From NCBI GenBank assembly GCA_944323075.1, contig CALURC010000001.1, forward strand, positions 183,764 to 247,763: a DNA stretch of 64,000 nt. The letters run 5' to 3'. Position numbers and translations under genes: made by a program. Of this stretch, positions 1 through 9,337 are shown piece after piece. How positions within the stretch are numbered: position 1 is the first letter of the stretch; the number at the start of each line of letters is the position of its first letter. The notes beneath the pieces were generated by a model. That model was not told the origin of the DNA, ran no database searches, and saw only the letters and a list, made by a program, of their open reading frames with translations. Source of the stretch: an uncultured Alistipes sp. GTDB taxonomy: Bacteria; Bacteroidota; Bacteroidia; Bacteroidales; Rikenellaceae.

Positions 1-367
1 CGAAGCGACCGTTCCGAAGATTACGCTCATTCTGCGTAAAGCCTACGGTGGTGCTTACATCGTCATGTCAAGTAAACAGACCGGCTCGGACGTCAATCTT
101 TCCTACCCTTCGGCCGAAATTGCCGTGATGGGAGCAGAAGGTGCCGTCAACATTCTCTACCGCAACATGAGCGAAGAGGAAAAGAAAAAGGCGATCGAAG
201 AGTACCGTACGAACTTCGCCAATCCGTACAAAGCTGCCGAATTGGGATATATCGACGAGATCATTCTGCCGAGACAAACTCGTGCCAAACTGATTCAGGC
301 TCTCGACATGACCCACAACAAAATACGGAGCAATCCGCCGAAAAAACACGGCAATATGCCTCTCTAA
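1..367 (+). CDS. Acyl-CoA carboxylase carboxyltransferase subunit, C-terminal part (PccB/MmdA type), 5' truncated by window edge
   Basis: The reading frame is open from base 2 and ends with TAA at 365-367, so this is the last 121 residues of a gene that begins outside the window; the ATG at 65 is internal. Visible features are the AYGGAYIVM segment and MGAEGAV followed by a charged helix, typical of the C-terminal crotonase-fold half of biotin-dependent carboxyltransferases. The family transfers carboxyl groups between carboxybiotin and propionyl-/methylmalonyl-CoA in the cytoplasm. In Bacteroidales this subunit normally belongs to the succinate-propionate route, either as propionyl-CoA carboxylase or as the sodium-pumping methylmalonyl-CoA decarboxylase. 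Which of the two cannot be decided here because the partner genes lie upstream. A hairpin terminator follows at once. Confidence 0.9.
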   Translation, partial: EATVPKITLILRKAYGGAYIVMSSKQTGSDVNLSYPSAEIAVMGAEGAVNILYRNMSEEEKKKAIEEYRTNFANPYKAAELGYIDEIILPRQTRAKLIQALDMTHNKIRSNPPKKHGNMPL

Positions 368-390
368 AGCATACACTTATCGAAAATAGG

Positions 391-430
391 ACGGGATATA
401 CCGAAGAGGGTATGTCCCGTTTCAATTTTA
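391..430 (+). terminator. Rho-independent terminator after the carboxyltransferase gene
   Basis: An inverted repeat (ACGGGATATACC, pairing with GGTATGTCCCGT, 391-420) forms a 12-bp stem with a short GAAGAG loop, followed by a T-rich stretch. It separates the carboxyltransferase transcript from the fibre cluster. Confidence 0.8.
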
Positions 431-566
431 ATTCCATCCTCCCTGTTTTTTCAATGATCGAACACAACCGACTGCTCCGCGTAAAGCGAAACACATTTTA
501 TACTGTTTGATCACTTTATAAAAAAAACTGTCGATTTTTCATAAAAAGCCAGATATAGATAATAGA

Positions 567-574
567 TACTTTTG
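567..574 (+). promoter_or_regulatory. Bacteroidetes -7 promoter element (TACTTTTG) for the first giant adhesin
   Basis: TACTTTTG fits the Bacteroidetes TAnnTTTG -7 consensus and lies 31 bp before the adhesin ATG. No clear TTTG is seen at the expected -33 spacing, only a T-run near 535-540. The predicted leader is about 25 nt. Confidence 0.5.
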
Positions 575-605
575 TCTCATTACTAATCATTTTACTATCT
601 GCTTT

Positions 606-3600
606 ATGAAAAAATCCTATTTATCCATTTTGTCATTGGCCACAATGACATTGGTTTTCGGCTCATGCCAACAAGATGAGCCCGATTCAACCGCAGTTGG
701 AGGTGAAGTAGATGTCACCCTGTCTGCGGGTCTTCCATCCGGTCTGGCCACCTACGGCCCTTCGCATCTGGGTGGCGCAACTAACGTCGATCCCGACGAA
801 TATGACCTTCGATATACACTCGAAGTCTATGATGGGGACAATATGGTCTATGAAGCCACCTCATTGGTCCCCGCCGATTTTTCGACCTCCAACGCCAGCT
901 TCTCGGCCAGACTTCTCGCTAAAAAATACAAATTCGTCCTCTGGGCTGACTTCATCGCAAATGGAGCGACAGATGACTTATACTATAACACCGATGATCT
1001 CCGTAACATCAGTTACACCAACAACGTCAATGCAGCGAAATTAACCGACGACGCTATCGATGCATATTATAAGGTTGTTGACGTCGACCTCACGACAGGT
1101 GGCAAAAAACTCTCGGGTATTCAGCTTCAAAGACCATTCGGTAAAATTCGTTTCGTCGCTACCGACGCTCTATCCGAAGGGGTTAATCAAACGGAAATCC
1201 CAGCCAGTGTGAAAATCGATTTCAAAGGAGCTTCCGTACCTTCTTCTTTCAACGCCCTTACCGGTGAATCCAATGGAGCCATGACTATCGAAGAGTTAGC
1301 CTTCAAACCCGTACAGGAAGATGCCAATGTCGGTGGTGTAACCAAAGAAAATGCATACATCCTCGGATATGCATACCTCTTTGCTACCGAACCGGCTTCT
1401 GCTCATGAAATAGATGTAACCGTATATAGCGACGAGGCTGCAACTGCACAAATCGGCATCAGAAATCTATCCAACATTCCCGTTGCAGAAAACAAACTTA
1501 CAACTGTCGTGGGAAATTTCTTCACCAACGAAGGTGATATTGATGTCATCGTTGAGGATGAGTTCGGCAACACGGAAACCATCGATGTGGAAGATTTGTC
1601 ATACCCGAATGAAGGTGTATTGAACACCACTACCGGTGTAACGTACGAAACCATTGCTGCTGCTATTGCAGATGCCCAAGACAATGCAGTTTTGACCCTT
1701 GCCGCACAACAATTCGATGAACTGATCGACATCAACAATGCCGTTACTCGTGCCAGTGTTACGGCTCCAGCTTCTCTTACCATCGTTGGACAAAAAGGCA
1801 GCTTTGTACAAGGAGCATCTATTTATGCAGGAAATATCACGTTGAAAAATATCGAATTCAATGGAACAGGAGCTTACGCTACCATACACGTCGGCAATGA
1901 CGCCAAGGTAGCATTGCAAAATTGTACGATCAATGCTCCGGAAGGAACCGCTGGCCGCCCGATAGAAACAACCATGTCTTTATCTGGTTCTTTTATTGTC
2001 GATGGATGTGTAATCTATAACAATGGCCGAACCGACTCTTACCTTAACCCTGCAGCCAAAAGCGGAGTTATCCAAGTGACAAACAGCGAATTCATGGACG
2101 GTCATTTAGCCGCAGAATACCAAGTAGACAACACAAGCTCTGCCGCATATCCGGTAATCAAGGGCAATACTTTCAGCGCGGCTTCACACATAGGAGTATC
2201 TGACATTACCGCTCAAAGCGAAGCAGTCAACCTCTCCCGTGACGTAAAACTTTTCATCAACGAAATGATCGATGAGAACTCATTCGCTGATGCAGACCAG
2301 GTAAAGGTTGTCATCACTCCGCTTCCCTACGATCCAGACAAGGCTACAATCGAACTTACCGAAAAAATTCCGGTTGGACCTGTCTACAACGAGACTACGG
2401 GACATGACTACATGAGCCTCCGGGATGCCGTTGTCGCTGCTGAAGAGGGCAACGTGATTATCCTCAGCGAAGGCGAATACGATCTCGGAGAGCCGGGACA
2501 GGCTGATGAAAAGGGTCCCAACGGATACTACCTCAAAATCGACAAAGCTGGATTGATACTTAAAGGTGAAGGTGATGTTAAGGTGTTCACCTCCCACCAG
2601 GCTGGAGCAAATATCGGAGGTACGTGGAGTCTCCAGAATCTTGTCACCGTAAAGGCCGAGAATGTTACTCTTGATAATATAACTTTCTATGCCAACTACA
2701 ATGAATATTTCCAAGGCCCTAACAAAATCATCGAAGTCTACGCTAACGAAGGAAACAATTTCACAATCAAAAATTGTACGTTGGCTGATGCCGATGGCAA
2801 GAAAGATGCCGGAAGTCTGTACATCGGCAGCGACGGAGAACCAACTCTGACAGCAACCGTTGAAAACTGTACATTTGTCAACGCCGGCATTAGTGTACGG
2901 CCTAACACCTCCGCGACAGTCACTGGATGTACATTCGATGGCATCAGAGAAACTGAAGGATGGAATACAAGCTTGAGCGTACGCGGCAAAGCTATTGTCA
3001 CCGAATGTGGCTTTACAAATTGTGACGGAGCATATGCTTCTTCTGTCGTAACCGCATTAGGAGACGGTTTTATCGATCTGGTGAATTGCAACTTCCCGAG
3101 CGACAACGTTTACTGGACAAGTCACGACAACGGCATCATCCTCATCAACGGAACCTATTCGTTCTCTGGCGGTGAAGGTACCTATGAAGAGCCTTATAAA
3201 GTTTCGACTCCCGAAGATATCCTGATGATCGGCAAGTTGTATAAAGCCGGATATTACGAAGAAATATACAATGCTTCATTCGAGATGACTGAAGACATCG
3301 ACATCTCCGATACTTCTATAAAGAACCTTGGCGTTATGGGCTTCCTTTTCGACGGAAACGGCCATAAGCTGACCGTCAACCTGACCTCAGAAAGCGGTGA
3401 AGGTTATGGAAACAATGTGGGTCTTTTTGCCGGATTCAATGGAAAAGGAAACAGCTACATCTACGAAGCCACGACCCCCGAAGAGCTCAACGACCCCAAA
3501 GCCTACGAGCTCAACGGTAAAAAATACATCATCAAAGGAGGTTGTATCCGCGATCTGGTAATAGAAGGTTCGATCTACTCAAATGCGGATGGAGCTGTAT

Positions 3601-4166
3601 CACCTCTGGGTTGCGGCCAAAACACCGGATACATCATCAACGTGAAAAACTATGCCGATATAACCGCTGAAGGTGACGCATACTTCGTTGCCGGAATCAT
3701 TTCCGGAACCAGAGGAACGGGCCTTGTTCTCGATTGCGAGAACTACGGAACCATCACGGTCAATGGTAACAGCTCTGTAATCGGAGGTATAACAGCTCAG
3801 CTCTATGGAGGAAGTGCCTGCGACGGTACCTATCCCGACATATTGGCACCCTACGCTGCTTCCGTACAGAACTGCAAGAACTACGGAGAGATCATTGCAA
3901 ACGGCAGCAAAGACGTAGGAGGTATTGTCGGACAGACGCACGGCTATGGCTATTCCAGATGTATCGTTAACTGTGTGAACGAAGGTAATATCTCAGGGAA
4001 CACAAACGTCGGTGGTATCATTGGACGCCATGCTTCAACAGGAGGTAACCTCATGCTCTCCGGCAATACAAATACCGGAACAATAACCAGCGCTGACGAC
4101 ACGGACGGCCCCATCTATGGTAAAAACGAAGGAACACTGATTGAGGGGTCACAAAGCAACGAATAA
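606..4166 (+). CDS. Giant surface adhesin lipoprotein: FimA/Mfa-like domain + parallel beta-helix + GLUG repeats
   Basis: 1186-residue lipoprotein. The signal peptide ends in the lipobox FGSC (Cys21), and CQQDEP after it resembles the Bacteroidetes acidic surface-export signal. Residues about 30-320 are the domain shared by seven proteins of this cluster: YDLRYTLEVY with Arg69, a WADF core, QRPFGKIRF, then NKLTTVVGNFF near residue 300 and a short VEDEF strand. Two right-handed beta-helix-like modules follow (about 344-570 and 590-845). The C-terminal part (about 858-1186) has TPEDILMIG and repeated GGIVG/GGIIG units of the GLUG type. Such repeats occur in surface adhesins and IgA-protease-like proteins. 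I infer an outer-surface adhesive subunit, possibly at a fibre tip. It has its own promoter and tandem terminators, so it is a separate transcript. The ligand is unknown. Confidence 0.8.
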   Translation: MKKSYLSILSLATMTLVFGSCQQDEPDSTAVGGEVDVTLSAGLPSGLATYGPSHLGGATNVDPDEYDLRYTLEVYDGDNMVYEATSLVPADFSTSNASFSARLLAKKYKFVLWADFIANGATDDLYYNTDDLRNISYTNNVNAAKLTDDAIDAYYKVVDVDLTTGGKKLSGIQLQRPFGKIRFVATDALSEGVNQTEIPASVKIDFKGASVPSSFNALTGESNGAMTIEELAFKPVQEDANVGGVTKENAYILGYAYLFATEPASAHEIDVTVYSDEAATAQIGIRNLSNIPVAENKLTTVVGNFFTNEGDIDVIVEDEFGNTETIDVEDLSYPNEGVLNTTTGVTYETIAAAIADAQDNAVLTLAAQQFDELIDINNAVTRASVTAPASLTIVGQKGSFVQGASIYAGNITLKNIEFNGTGAYATIHVGNDAKVALQNCTINAPEGTAGRPIETTMSLSGSFIVDGCVIYNNGRTDSYLNPAAKSGVIQVTNSEFMDGHLAAEYQVDNTSSAAYPVIKGNTFSAASHIGVSDITAQSEAVNLSRDVKLFINEMIDENSFADADQVKVVITPLPYDPDKATIELTEKIPVGPVYNETTGHDYMSLRDAVVAAEEGNVIILSEGEYDLGEPGQADEKGPNGYYLKIDKAGLILKGEGDVKVFTSHQAGANIGGTWSLQNLVTVKAENVTLDNITFYANYNEYFQGPNKIIEVYANEGNNFTIKNCTLADADGKKDAGSLYIGSDGEPTLTATVENCTFVNAGISVRPNTSATVTGCTFDGIRETEGWNTSLSVRGKAIVTECGFTNCDGAYASSVVTALGDGFIDLVNCNFPSDNVYWTSHDNGIILINGTYSFSGGEGTYEEPYKVSTPEDILMIGKLYKAGYYEEIYNASFEMTEDIDISDTSIKNLGVMGFLFDGNGHKLTVNLTSESGEGYGNNVGLFAGFNGKGNSYIYEATTPEELNDPKAYELNGKKYIIKGGCIRDLVIEGSIYSNADGAVSPLGCGQNTGYIINVKNYADITAEGDAYFVAGIISGTRGTGLVLDCENYGTITVNGNSSVIGGITAQLYGGSACDGTYPDILAPYAASVQNCKNYGEIIANGSKDVGGIVGQTHGYGYSRCIVNCVNEGNISGNTNVGGIIGRHASTGGNLMLSGNTNTGTITSADDTDGPIYGKNEGTLIEGSQSNE

Positions 4167-4178
4167 TCAATATACCTT

Positions 4179-4200
4179 GACCTGAAAAAACAGGTCTTTT
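4179..4200 (+). terminator. Rho-independent terminator 1 after the giant adhesin
   Basis: GACCTG (4179-4184), A6 loop, CAGGTC (4191-4196), then TTTT. Confidence 0.75.
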
Positions 4201-4208
4201 CACCCAAA

Positions 4209-4250
4209 CAGCCACTGACTGCAGATTGCCTTTCAGTGGCTGTTTTCTCG
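4209..4250 (+). terminator. Rho-independent terminator 2 after the giant adhesin
   Basis: A 10-bp perfect stem (CAGCCACTGA 4209-4218 with TCAGTGGCTG 4233-4242) is followed by TTTTCTCG. The two hairpins in tandem give strong separation from the protease gene. They also rule out a start for the protease at the in-frame GTG at 4236, which lies inside this hairpin. Confidence 0.8.
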
Positions 4251-4433
4251 TTTTCCCGACTGATCTCTGTTTGTTTTATAGGATTACCGACTCTCTACTA
4301 CACTAATAAGACAAATAGATATGCAAACTACAAGAGAAAATATTCGAGTCAATCTTTTCCCCCCCGATACCAAATGTACAAAAAGCACAAACAAAAGTAT
4401 CATTATATAAAAATGCCTTTTATCAATAAAACA

Positions 4434-4441
4434 TATATTTG
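4434..4441 (+). promoter_or_regulatory. -7 promoter element (TATATTTG) for the C11 protease gene
   Basis: TATATTTG matches TAnnTTTG exactly and ends 22 bp before the chosen ATG at 4464. A convincing -33 TTTG at standard spacing was not found. Confidence 0.45.
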
Positions 4442-4463
4442 CTCACAAACTTGCCTGTGCTAC

Positions 4464-5621
4464 ATGAAATTCCAATTTGTTCGATATGCCATTTGGGTTC
4501 TCCTTTTGGTTTCGTGCCACAAAACAGACTCTACCGACCCCACCTATCCAAGCAAATACGGAAAAACCGTCATCGTATATCTGGCCGGAGACAACAATCT
4601 CTCTTCAGAGGTCGACTCGAAGATCGAAGCATTATCGTCAGGATTTCGGAACGTAGACGGAAAGACAAACAAACTCATCGTTTTTGCTGACTACAGAAAC
4701 AACAATTCACAACTGTTGGAAATATCGAATTCGGGAGTAATCCTCCTGGACACTTTCGAAAACCTCAATGCAGCAGATCCAGCTACTCTCAAAAAAGTCA
4801 TCACGAGAGTCTACTCTACATACCCCTCTGAATCATACGGAATAATCTGTTTTTCACATGCTTCAGGATGGTTGCCACAAGGAGCCTTTTCCGATCCGTC
4901 GGAATATGAAAGTACGTTCCGCTCGAAGTCGCTAATCATGGACAATGACCAAGAGATGTCAATCGAAGATTTTACAGAAGCTGTTAAATTACCCGATGGA
5001 TCAAAATATGATTTCATACTTTTCGAAACCTGTCATATGGCGGGTATCGAAGTTGCTTACAGCCTGCGTAACATAGCTTCTCGCATGATAGCCTCCTCTG
5101 CAGAGATCGTATCTCCAGGATTCCTGGACACTTATAAAAACAACCTCGACAAGCTCTTTGCTCCCGATGCTGATGTATGTTGTTTTGCATCATCCTTTTT
5201 CGATCACTGGAACAGTCAGTCCGGAGCGAGACGTTCTGCTACGGTGACCGTCATGAACCTCGAAAATTTCCAGTTGTTGGCTTCAGAGGTAGGACGCATC
5301 ATCAAACAAAGCAAATACTTGATATCCCAACCTGAAAACATTCAACATTTCGACAGAAATCTTATCCATATGTTTTTCGATCTGAGAGAATATCTTTTGG
5401 CCATGACAGGAGGTGACCAGTCCAAACTGACCTACTTCGAGACATTGATGGATGATGTCGTCATGTATGAAAATGCTACCCCATACTTTATGACAGGATA
5501 TCCCTACTCTTTCAAAATAGACAAGCACAGCGGGATTACCATTTACATCATGCAACCCGAACTGGAATCGCTTAACGAAGCGTACCAAAAGACCGATTTT
5601 TATAAAGATAACTTAAATTGA
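4464..5621 (+). CDS. Clostripain-family (C11) cysteine protease lipoprotein
   Basis: 385 residues from the ATG at 4464. This start gives a clean lipoprotein signal (lipobox LVSC, Cys18), whereas the longer open frame runs back into the upstream terminator. The C11/caspase-fold features are VIVYLAGDNNL near residue 34, His132 in FSHASGW and Cys190 in FETCHMAG; His and Cys form the expected catalytic dyad. Clostripain-family enzymes mostly cleave after Arg and often self-process. The lipid anchor places the enzyme on the outer or periplasmic face of the outer membrane. It sits between the first giant adhesin and the DUF3575-Mfa2 genes. By analogy with Arg-gingipain maturation of Porphyromonas FimA/Mfa1, I infer it may mature the neighbouring subunits. 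That role is not shown by the sequence, and a general nutritional or host-directed protease is the alternative. Confidence 0.82.
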   Translation: MKFQFVRYAIWVLLLVSCHKTDSTDPTYPSKYGKTVIVYLAGDNNLSSEVDSKIEALSSGFRNVDGKTNKLIVFADYRNNNSQLLEISNSGVILLDTFENLNAADPATLKKVITRVYSTYPSESYGIICFSHASGWLPQGAFSDPSEYESTFRSKSLIMDNDQEMSIEDFTEAVKLPDGSKYDFILFETCHMAGIEVAYSLRNIASRMIASSAEIVSPGFLDTYKNNLDKLFAPDADVCCFASSFFDHWNSQSGARRSATVTVMNLENFQLLASEVGRIIKQSKYLISQPENIQHFDRNLIHMFFDLREYLLAMTGGDQSKLTYFETLMDDVVMYENATPYFMTGYPYSFKIDKHSGITIYIMQPELESLNEAYQKTDFYKDNLN

Positions 5622-5692
5622 ATGTGTTATTCATGTCTATTTATCATAAGAAAAAGAACTGAAATCATAAATACGGTTTGAGTGTGTATATG

Positions 5693-5700
5693 TAATTTTG
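5693..5700 (+). promoter_or_regulatory. -7 promoter element (TAATTTTG) before the DUF3575 gene
   Basis: TAATTTTG fits TAnnTTTG. It overlaps the upstream in-frame TTG at 5698, which supports translation from the ATG at 5740 instead. A TTTG at 5677 is too close to be a standard -33 element. Confidence 0.45.
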
Positions 5701-5739
5701 AGCATCGGTGTGAATTATAGAAATTATAATATCATTACT

Positions 5740-7104
5740 ATGCATAGAGTATTCAAATATTTGATTTCCTTGTCCTTGTCAATGCTCCTTCTACCATTAT
5801 CTGCGCAGACACAAAACAAAAACGATCTGTTCCGCTATGAGATAGGGAAAAGTAACATTGATACATCGTTATTCAACAATCTTGTATCGGCAAGAAATCT
5901 GAAAAGCTTCTTCGATGAGATTAAAAACTCGACAGACATCTCCATAAAAAAAGTCGAAATTTCCTCATCTGCCTCCATGGAAGGAGACGTTATCAGCAAC
6001 AAACGGCTCAATCACCGGCGTAATGAGACGGTAAAAAACATTCTGATGCATATGTCGGGCATTGCAGACTCACTGATTGTCTGCATAGATAAAGGTATTG
6101 CTTGGAACGAATTAAGAGCCATGGTCGACACATCGCACATGCAATACAAAGAGGAAGTCCTTTATATCATTGACAACCAACCCGAAGAGACATGGGAAAA
6201 CGGGACACTTGTTGACAGTCGCAACAAACACCTCATGGATCTCCGTAGCGGAAATCCTTACAGATATATGAGTAAAGCCTTTTTCCCTTTTTTCAGATAT
6301 ACGAAAATAAAAATAGTATACACTGGAGAGTTAAGCTATGATGGGAATCAAGAAACGGCACAGAACAATGTCATTAAAAATACTGTTCTGCATGACGGAG
6401 AAACAAATGCATCATCCCTTGTCATCGAAATAGAAAGAGATTCGACTGATTTTGCAGAGAGCCAGAAAGTTTCCGATTCATTGAAAAATATTCAACAACA
6501 AAAGATATCGGAAATTGAAGAAAAGATAACACCAAGTGAATCAGACAACGCAACAATACAACAATCTCTTGAATCCGATAAAGAATCGACAGTCGTCTCC
6601 TCTCCGTTCTTGGCATTCAAAACCAATGCCCTACTATTGGGAGCCGGCGTAGCAAACATAGGTGCAGAAGTACGACTCGCCGACAATTTTTCTTTGGATT
6701 TTCCTGTTATCTATAGTCCTTATACCATTAAAAACGACTACAGATTAAGGTTATTGGGATTCCAACCTGAGTTCAGATTTTGGCTGAAAAACTTTACTGA
6801 AGGTCATTTTTTCGGTATAACTGGAAATTTTGCATGGTTTAATGTATCCATGTCCAATGACAATCGCTATCAGGATACGGGAAACCGCCCGTTGATGGGT
6901 GTCGGTATCAGCTATGGGTACTCATGGAAAATCCGACCATCGCTCGCACTCGAATTCACAGCAGGCGCTGGTTATGCTAATATCCATTACGACGTTTTCT
7001 ACAATATTCCCAACGGCGTACAGTATAATTCCGGCGTCAAAAACTATTGGGGTCTGACCAAAGCCGGCATCAGTATTGTTTATATTTTAGATTCTAAACG
7101 ATAG
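5740..7104 (+). CDS. DUF3575 fimbrial-locus outer-membrane protein with OmpA-like N-terminal region
   Basis: 454 residues from the ATG at 5740, chosen because it begins a good signal peptide with probable cleavage after LSA22. The N-terminal half (about 45-195) is OmpA-like, with SSSASMEGD followed by NHRRNETVKNIL. A low-complexity linker (about 205-285) leads to a beta-rich C-terminal part (about 292-454) that starts AFKTNALLLGAG and alternates aromatic and glycine residues, as in DUF3575. In Bacteroidales, DUF3575 proteins are commonly encoded next to FimB/Mfa2 genes, and here the next gene (11 bp on) is such a gene. The exact role is unknown; a periplasmic or outer-membrane scaffold for fibre assembly is the usual suggestion. 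Confidence 0.75.
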   Translation: MHRVFKYLISLSLSMLLLPLSAQTQNKNDLFRYEIGKSNIDTSLFNNLVSARNLKSFFDEIKNSTDISIKKVEISSSASMEGDVISNKRLNHRRNETVKNILMHMSGIADSLIVCIDKGIAWNELRAMVDTSHMQYKEEVLYIIDNQPEETWENGTLVDSRNKHLMDLRSGNPYRYMSKAFFPFFRYTKIKIVYTGELSYDGNQETAQNNVIKNTVLHDGETNASSLVIEIERDSTDFAESQKVSDSLKNIQQQKISEIEEKITPSESDNATIQQSLESDKESTVVSSPFLAFKTNALLLGAGVANIGAEVRLADNFSLDFPVIYSPYTIKNDYRLRLLGFQPEFRFWLKNFTEGHFFGITGNFAWFNVSMSNDNRYQDTGNRPLMGVGISYGYSWKIRPSLALEFTAGAGYANIHYDVFYNIPNGVQYNSGVKNYWGLTKAGISIVYILDSKR

Positions 7105-7115
7105 AAGTTGCAGAC

Positions 7116-8141
7116 ATGAAAAAGATATTATTCATAATCATAACCTTGGTGCTGCTCTGTCCAGCCTGCGAATCGGTTCATGAATTTCCGGAAGAGCCCG
7201 GTGTGGATCCATCTTTTATCGATGTGAATCTCTCTGTGGCAATAGATATGAAGCTCAATGATGAAGACCCGATTACCCAGACATACAGAAGTATGTTAGG
7301 TGACGATTATGATATCCGATACATCGTCGAAATATATAAGGTTTCGGATTCCTATGCTGAAACCGTAGGTAATCTGGTTAAAAGAATCGAAAAGATCGAA
7401 CAGACCATCATCGAAAACGGCATTTATCAAATCGATGAAGACATTCACCTGCATGCCGGCGTTTACAGCGTGATGGTCTGGGTCGACTTCATAAAAAAAG
7501 GCTCAAACAAGGATTATTATTACAACACATCCAACCTTCATGAAATCCGGGTCAACCTGATCGATGGCAAATACAACGGATATGATGTCACTAAAGATGC
7601 TTTTGCTGCCCAAAAGAATATGGACCTCATCCCGTATGCAAACGATCGTTTCGTACAATACAACATGGAGATTCCTGTTGAACGCCCGTTTGCCGTATAT
7701 CAGGTCATAACAACAGACATTGCCAAATACAAGGAGGAATACTCATCGAAACCCTATTCTTCGATCAGACCGTCTCTTACGAATGCTGTATACGGATTGT
7801 ATTTTCCTATGGGATATAACGTCTATTATGGAGTCCCGGACGATTTCAGAGCCAACGTATCTTTCGATCATGATGTCGTAGAAACGGTAGAAGGCGAAGA
7901 AGCCATAATTGCGTCCGACTATGTTTTCGTTGATAACAAGGATACTTTCTACTATTTGAGCCTCAACATAAACAACGCGGAAAACAATCTCATATCTACC
8001 GTAAAAGATATAAAGATCAATCTTCAGAAGAATAGACTGACCATAATAAAAGGAGAGTTCCTAACAAAAGACATCGACGACGGTGAGATCGGAATAGATC
8101 CCGGTTTTGACGGAGAAGAAATCGTCATACCAATCAGATAA
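7116..8141 (+). CDS. FimB/Mfa2-like fimbrial anchor lipoprotein
   Basis: 341-residue lipoprotein (lipobox CPAC, Cys18) followed by ESVHEFPEEPG, a start typical of FimB/Mfa2 family anchor subunits. It shares the cluster fold signature in diverged form: DIRYIVEIY (Arg68), WVDF, VERPFAVYQVITTD and a C-terminal NRLTIIKGEF. It lacks the CQKDE-like export tail of its paralogues, in keeping with a base or anchor position in the outer membrane rather than a displayed one. It lies 11 bp after the DUF3575 gene and 13 bp before the next subunit gene, so the three are probably one transcript. In the FimB/Mfa2 family the anchor ends fibre growth and holds the fibre to the cell. Confidence 0.75.
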   Translation: MKKILFIIITLVLLCPACESVHEFPEEPGVDPSFIDVNLSVAIDMKLNDEDPITQTYRSMLGDDYDIRYIVEIYKVSDSYAETVGNLVKRIEKIEQTIIENGIYQIDEDIHLHAGVYSVMVWVDFIKKGSNKDYYYNTSNLHEIRVNLIDGKYNGYDVTKDAFAAQKNMDLIPYANDRFVQYNMEIPVERPFAVYQVITTDIAKYKEEYSSKPYSSIRPSLTNAVYGLYFPMGYNVYYGVPDDFRANVSFDHDVVETVEGEEAIIASDYVFVDNKDTFYYLSLNINNAENNLISTVKDIKINLQKNRLTIIKGEFLTKDIDDGEIGIDPGFDGEEIVIPIR

Positions 8142-8154
8142 ATCGGAAAGTTTA

Positions 8155-9186
8155 ATGAAAAACATCAGCTGCATGAAAAACTTAAGCACTTTTCTGACAA
8201 TAATGGCGGTTGCATTGACGACGGTATCGTGCCGTTCCGAAATGGAGACAGGAAACAATTCGGAAATTTCCATAACGGTAGCTATTCCTAACCCTATAGA
8301 TACATACACCAAAGCTCCGCTTGCATCAGATGCGTTCTCCCATCTCGGAGGAGCTATGATCGTTGACCCCTCGGCATTCGACTTACGTTACATCGTCGAA
8401 GTATGGTCAAACGAAGAAACCCCAAAATTGCAATATAGAGACACCCAATGTGTAGACGATAACTTCACCACCACATCAGTGTTATTCAAAATACCGGCAC
8501 AATCTCTACCGTGTCACCTTGTATTTTGGGCAGATTTTGTAAAACAAGGCCATTCCGAAGATTTACACTACATCACCGATGATAATCTTCAAAACATATG
8601 CTATGCCGACGATATTACTTCTGTAGGCAATCTGGCTACAGACGACATGGATGCATATTATGCTGTAGTTCCTATTGAATCCATATCTAACGACCAAGAG
8701 CACAATGTCGTGCTTAAAAGACCCTTCGGGAAAATTCGGCTATTAGCTACAGACAAAGTGGATGGTGGCGAAATAGAAGGACTAAAACCGGTCATCGCAT
8801 CAATCGATTTTAAGGATGAACCTTTTGCCAATACATACAATGCGTTAACCGGCAAAGCGACAACTGATAGAAGTAAGAATTTTACAAATAGATTCGATTT
8901 CAACATCATACAGGAAGACGCGTTAGTGAATGATGTGGCCTATGAAGATGTATATCTGTTAGGTTATGATTATTTTTTCGTAACCGATCAAAACCCATCT
9001 TATGCACTTGACGTTACCGTATATGGAGACAAAGCCAAAACATTCCCATTGGCAACCAAAAAGCTTTCAGGAATTCCTGTCGTCGAAAACAAATTGACGA
9101 CTGTTATAGGAAATTTCTATTCAAGCCATGGCAACATAAAAATAATTGTAGACGATAAATTTGACAATCAGGAGATTGAAATGTGA
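8155..9186 (+). CDS. FimA/Mfa-like fimbrial lipoprotein subunit
   Basis: 343 residues from the ATG at 8155, preceded by GGAAAG; an internal ATG at 8173 would also leave a complete signal peptide. The open frame upstream of 8155 overlaps the previous gene and is not used. The lipid cysteine is Cys26 (TVSC), followed by RSEMETG. The domain carries all family marks: FDLRYIVEVW (Arg78), WADF, KRPFGKIRLLATD, NKLTTVIGNFYSSHG and a last strand IKIIVDDKFD. One domain only, with nothing added at the C-terminus, so it is the best candidate for a repeating stalk subunit of the DUF3575-anchor-subunit operon. Confidence 0.75.
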   Translation: MKNISCMKNLSTFLTIMAVALTTVSCRSEMETGNNSEISITVAIPNPIDTYTKAPLASDAFSHLGGAMIVDPSAFDLRYIVEVWSNEETPKLQYRDTQCVDDNFTTTSVLFKIPAQSLPCHLVFWADFVKQGHSEDLHYITDDNLQNICYADDITSVGNLATDDMDAYYAVVPIESISNDQEHNVVLKRPFGKIRLLATDKVDGGEIEGLKPVIASIDFKDEPFANTYNALTGKATTDRSKNFTNRFDFNIIQEDALVNDVAYEDVYLLGYDYFFVTDQNPSYALDVTVYGDKAKTFPLATKKLSGIPVVENKLTTVIGNFYSSHGNIKIIVDDKFDNQEIEM

Positions 9187-9235
9187 CGACTCTCTACCTC
9201 GATTCAAAAACAATCTTTTGTCAGTAAATAAAGCT

Positions 9236-9243
9236 TATCTTTG
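9236..9243 (+). promoter_or_regulatory. -7 promoter element (TATCTTTG) upstream of the structured leader and araC-type gene
   Basis: TATCTTTG is an exact TAnnTTTG match. A transcript from here would begin near 9250 and carry the whole multi-hairpin segment in a leader of about 365 nt before the AraC-family start. A TTTG at 9217-9220 lies 15 bp upstream, closer than the usual 19-21. Confidence 0.4.
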
Positions 9244-9337
9244 TCATCATATAAATTTTGACAATAAAATGTAACATTTAGTTTTTTTAAATAATATTTG
9301 TTTTTAACCAGCGTTTGCTATTATTCGGATGGCCTGA

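Noticed and set aside
4236-4463. Upstream extension of the C11 protease frame to a GTG at 4236
   Set aside because: That start lies inside a terminator hairpin, and the extension lacks a signal peptide. The ATG at 4464 gives a proper lipoprotein signal and follows a -7 element.
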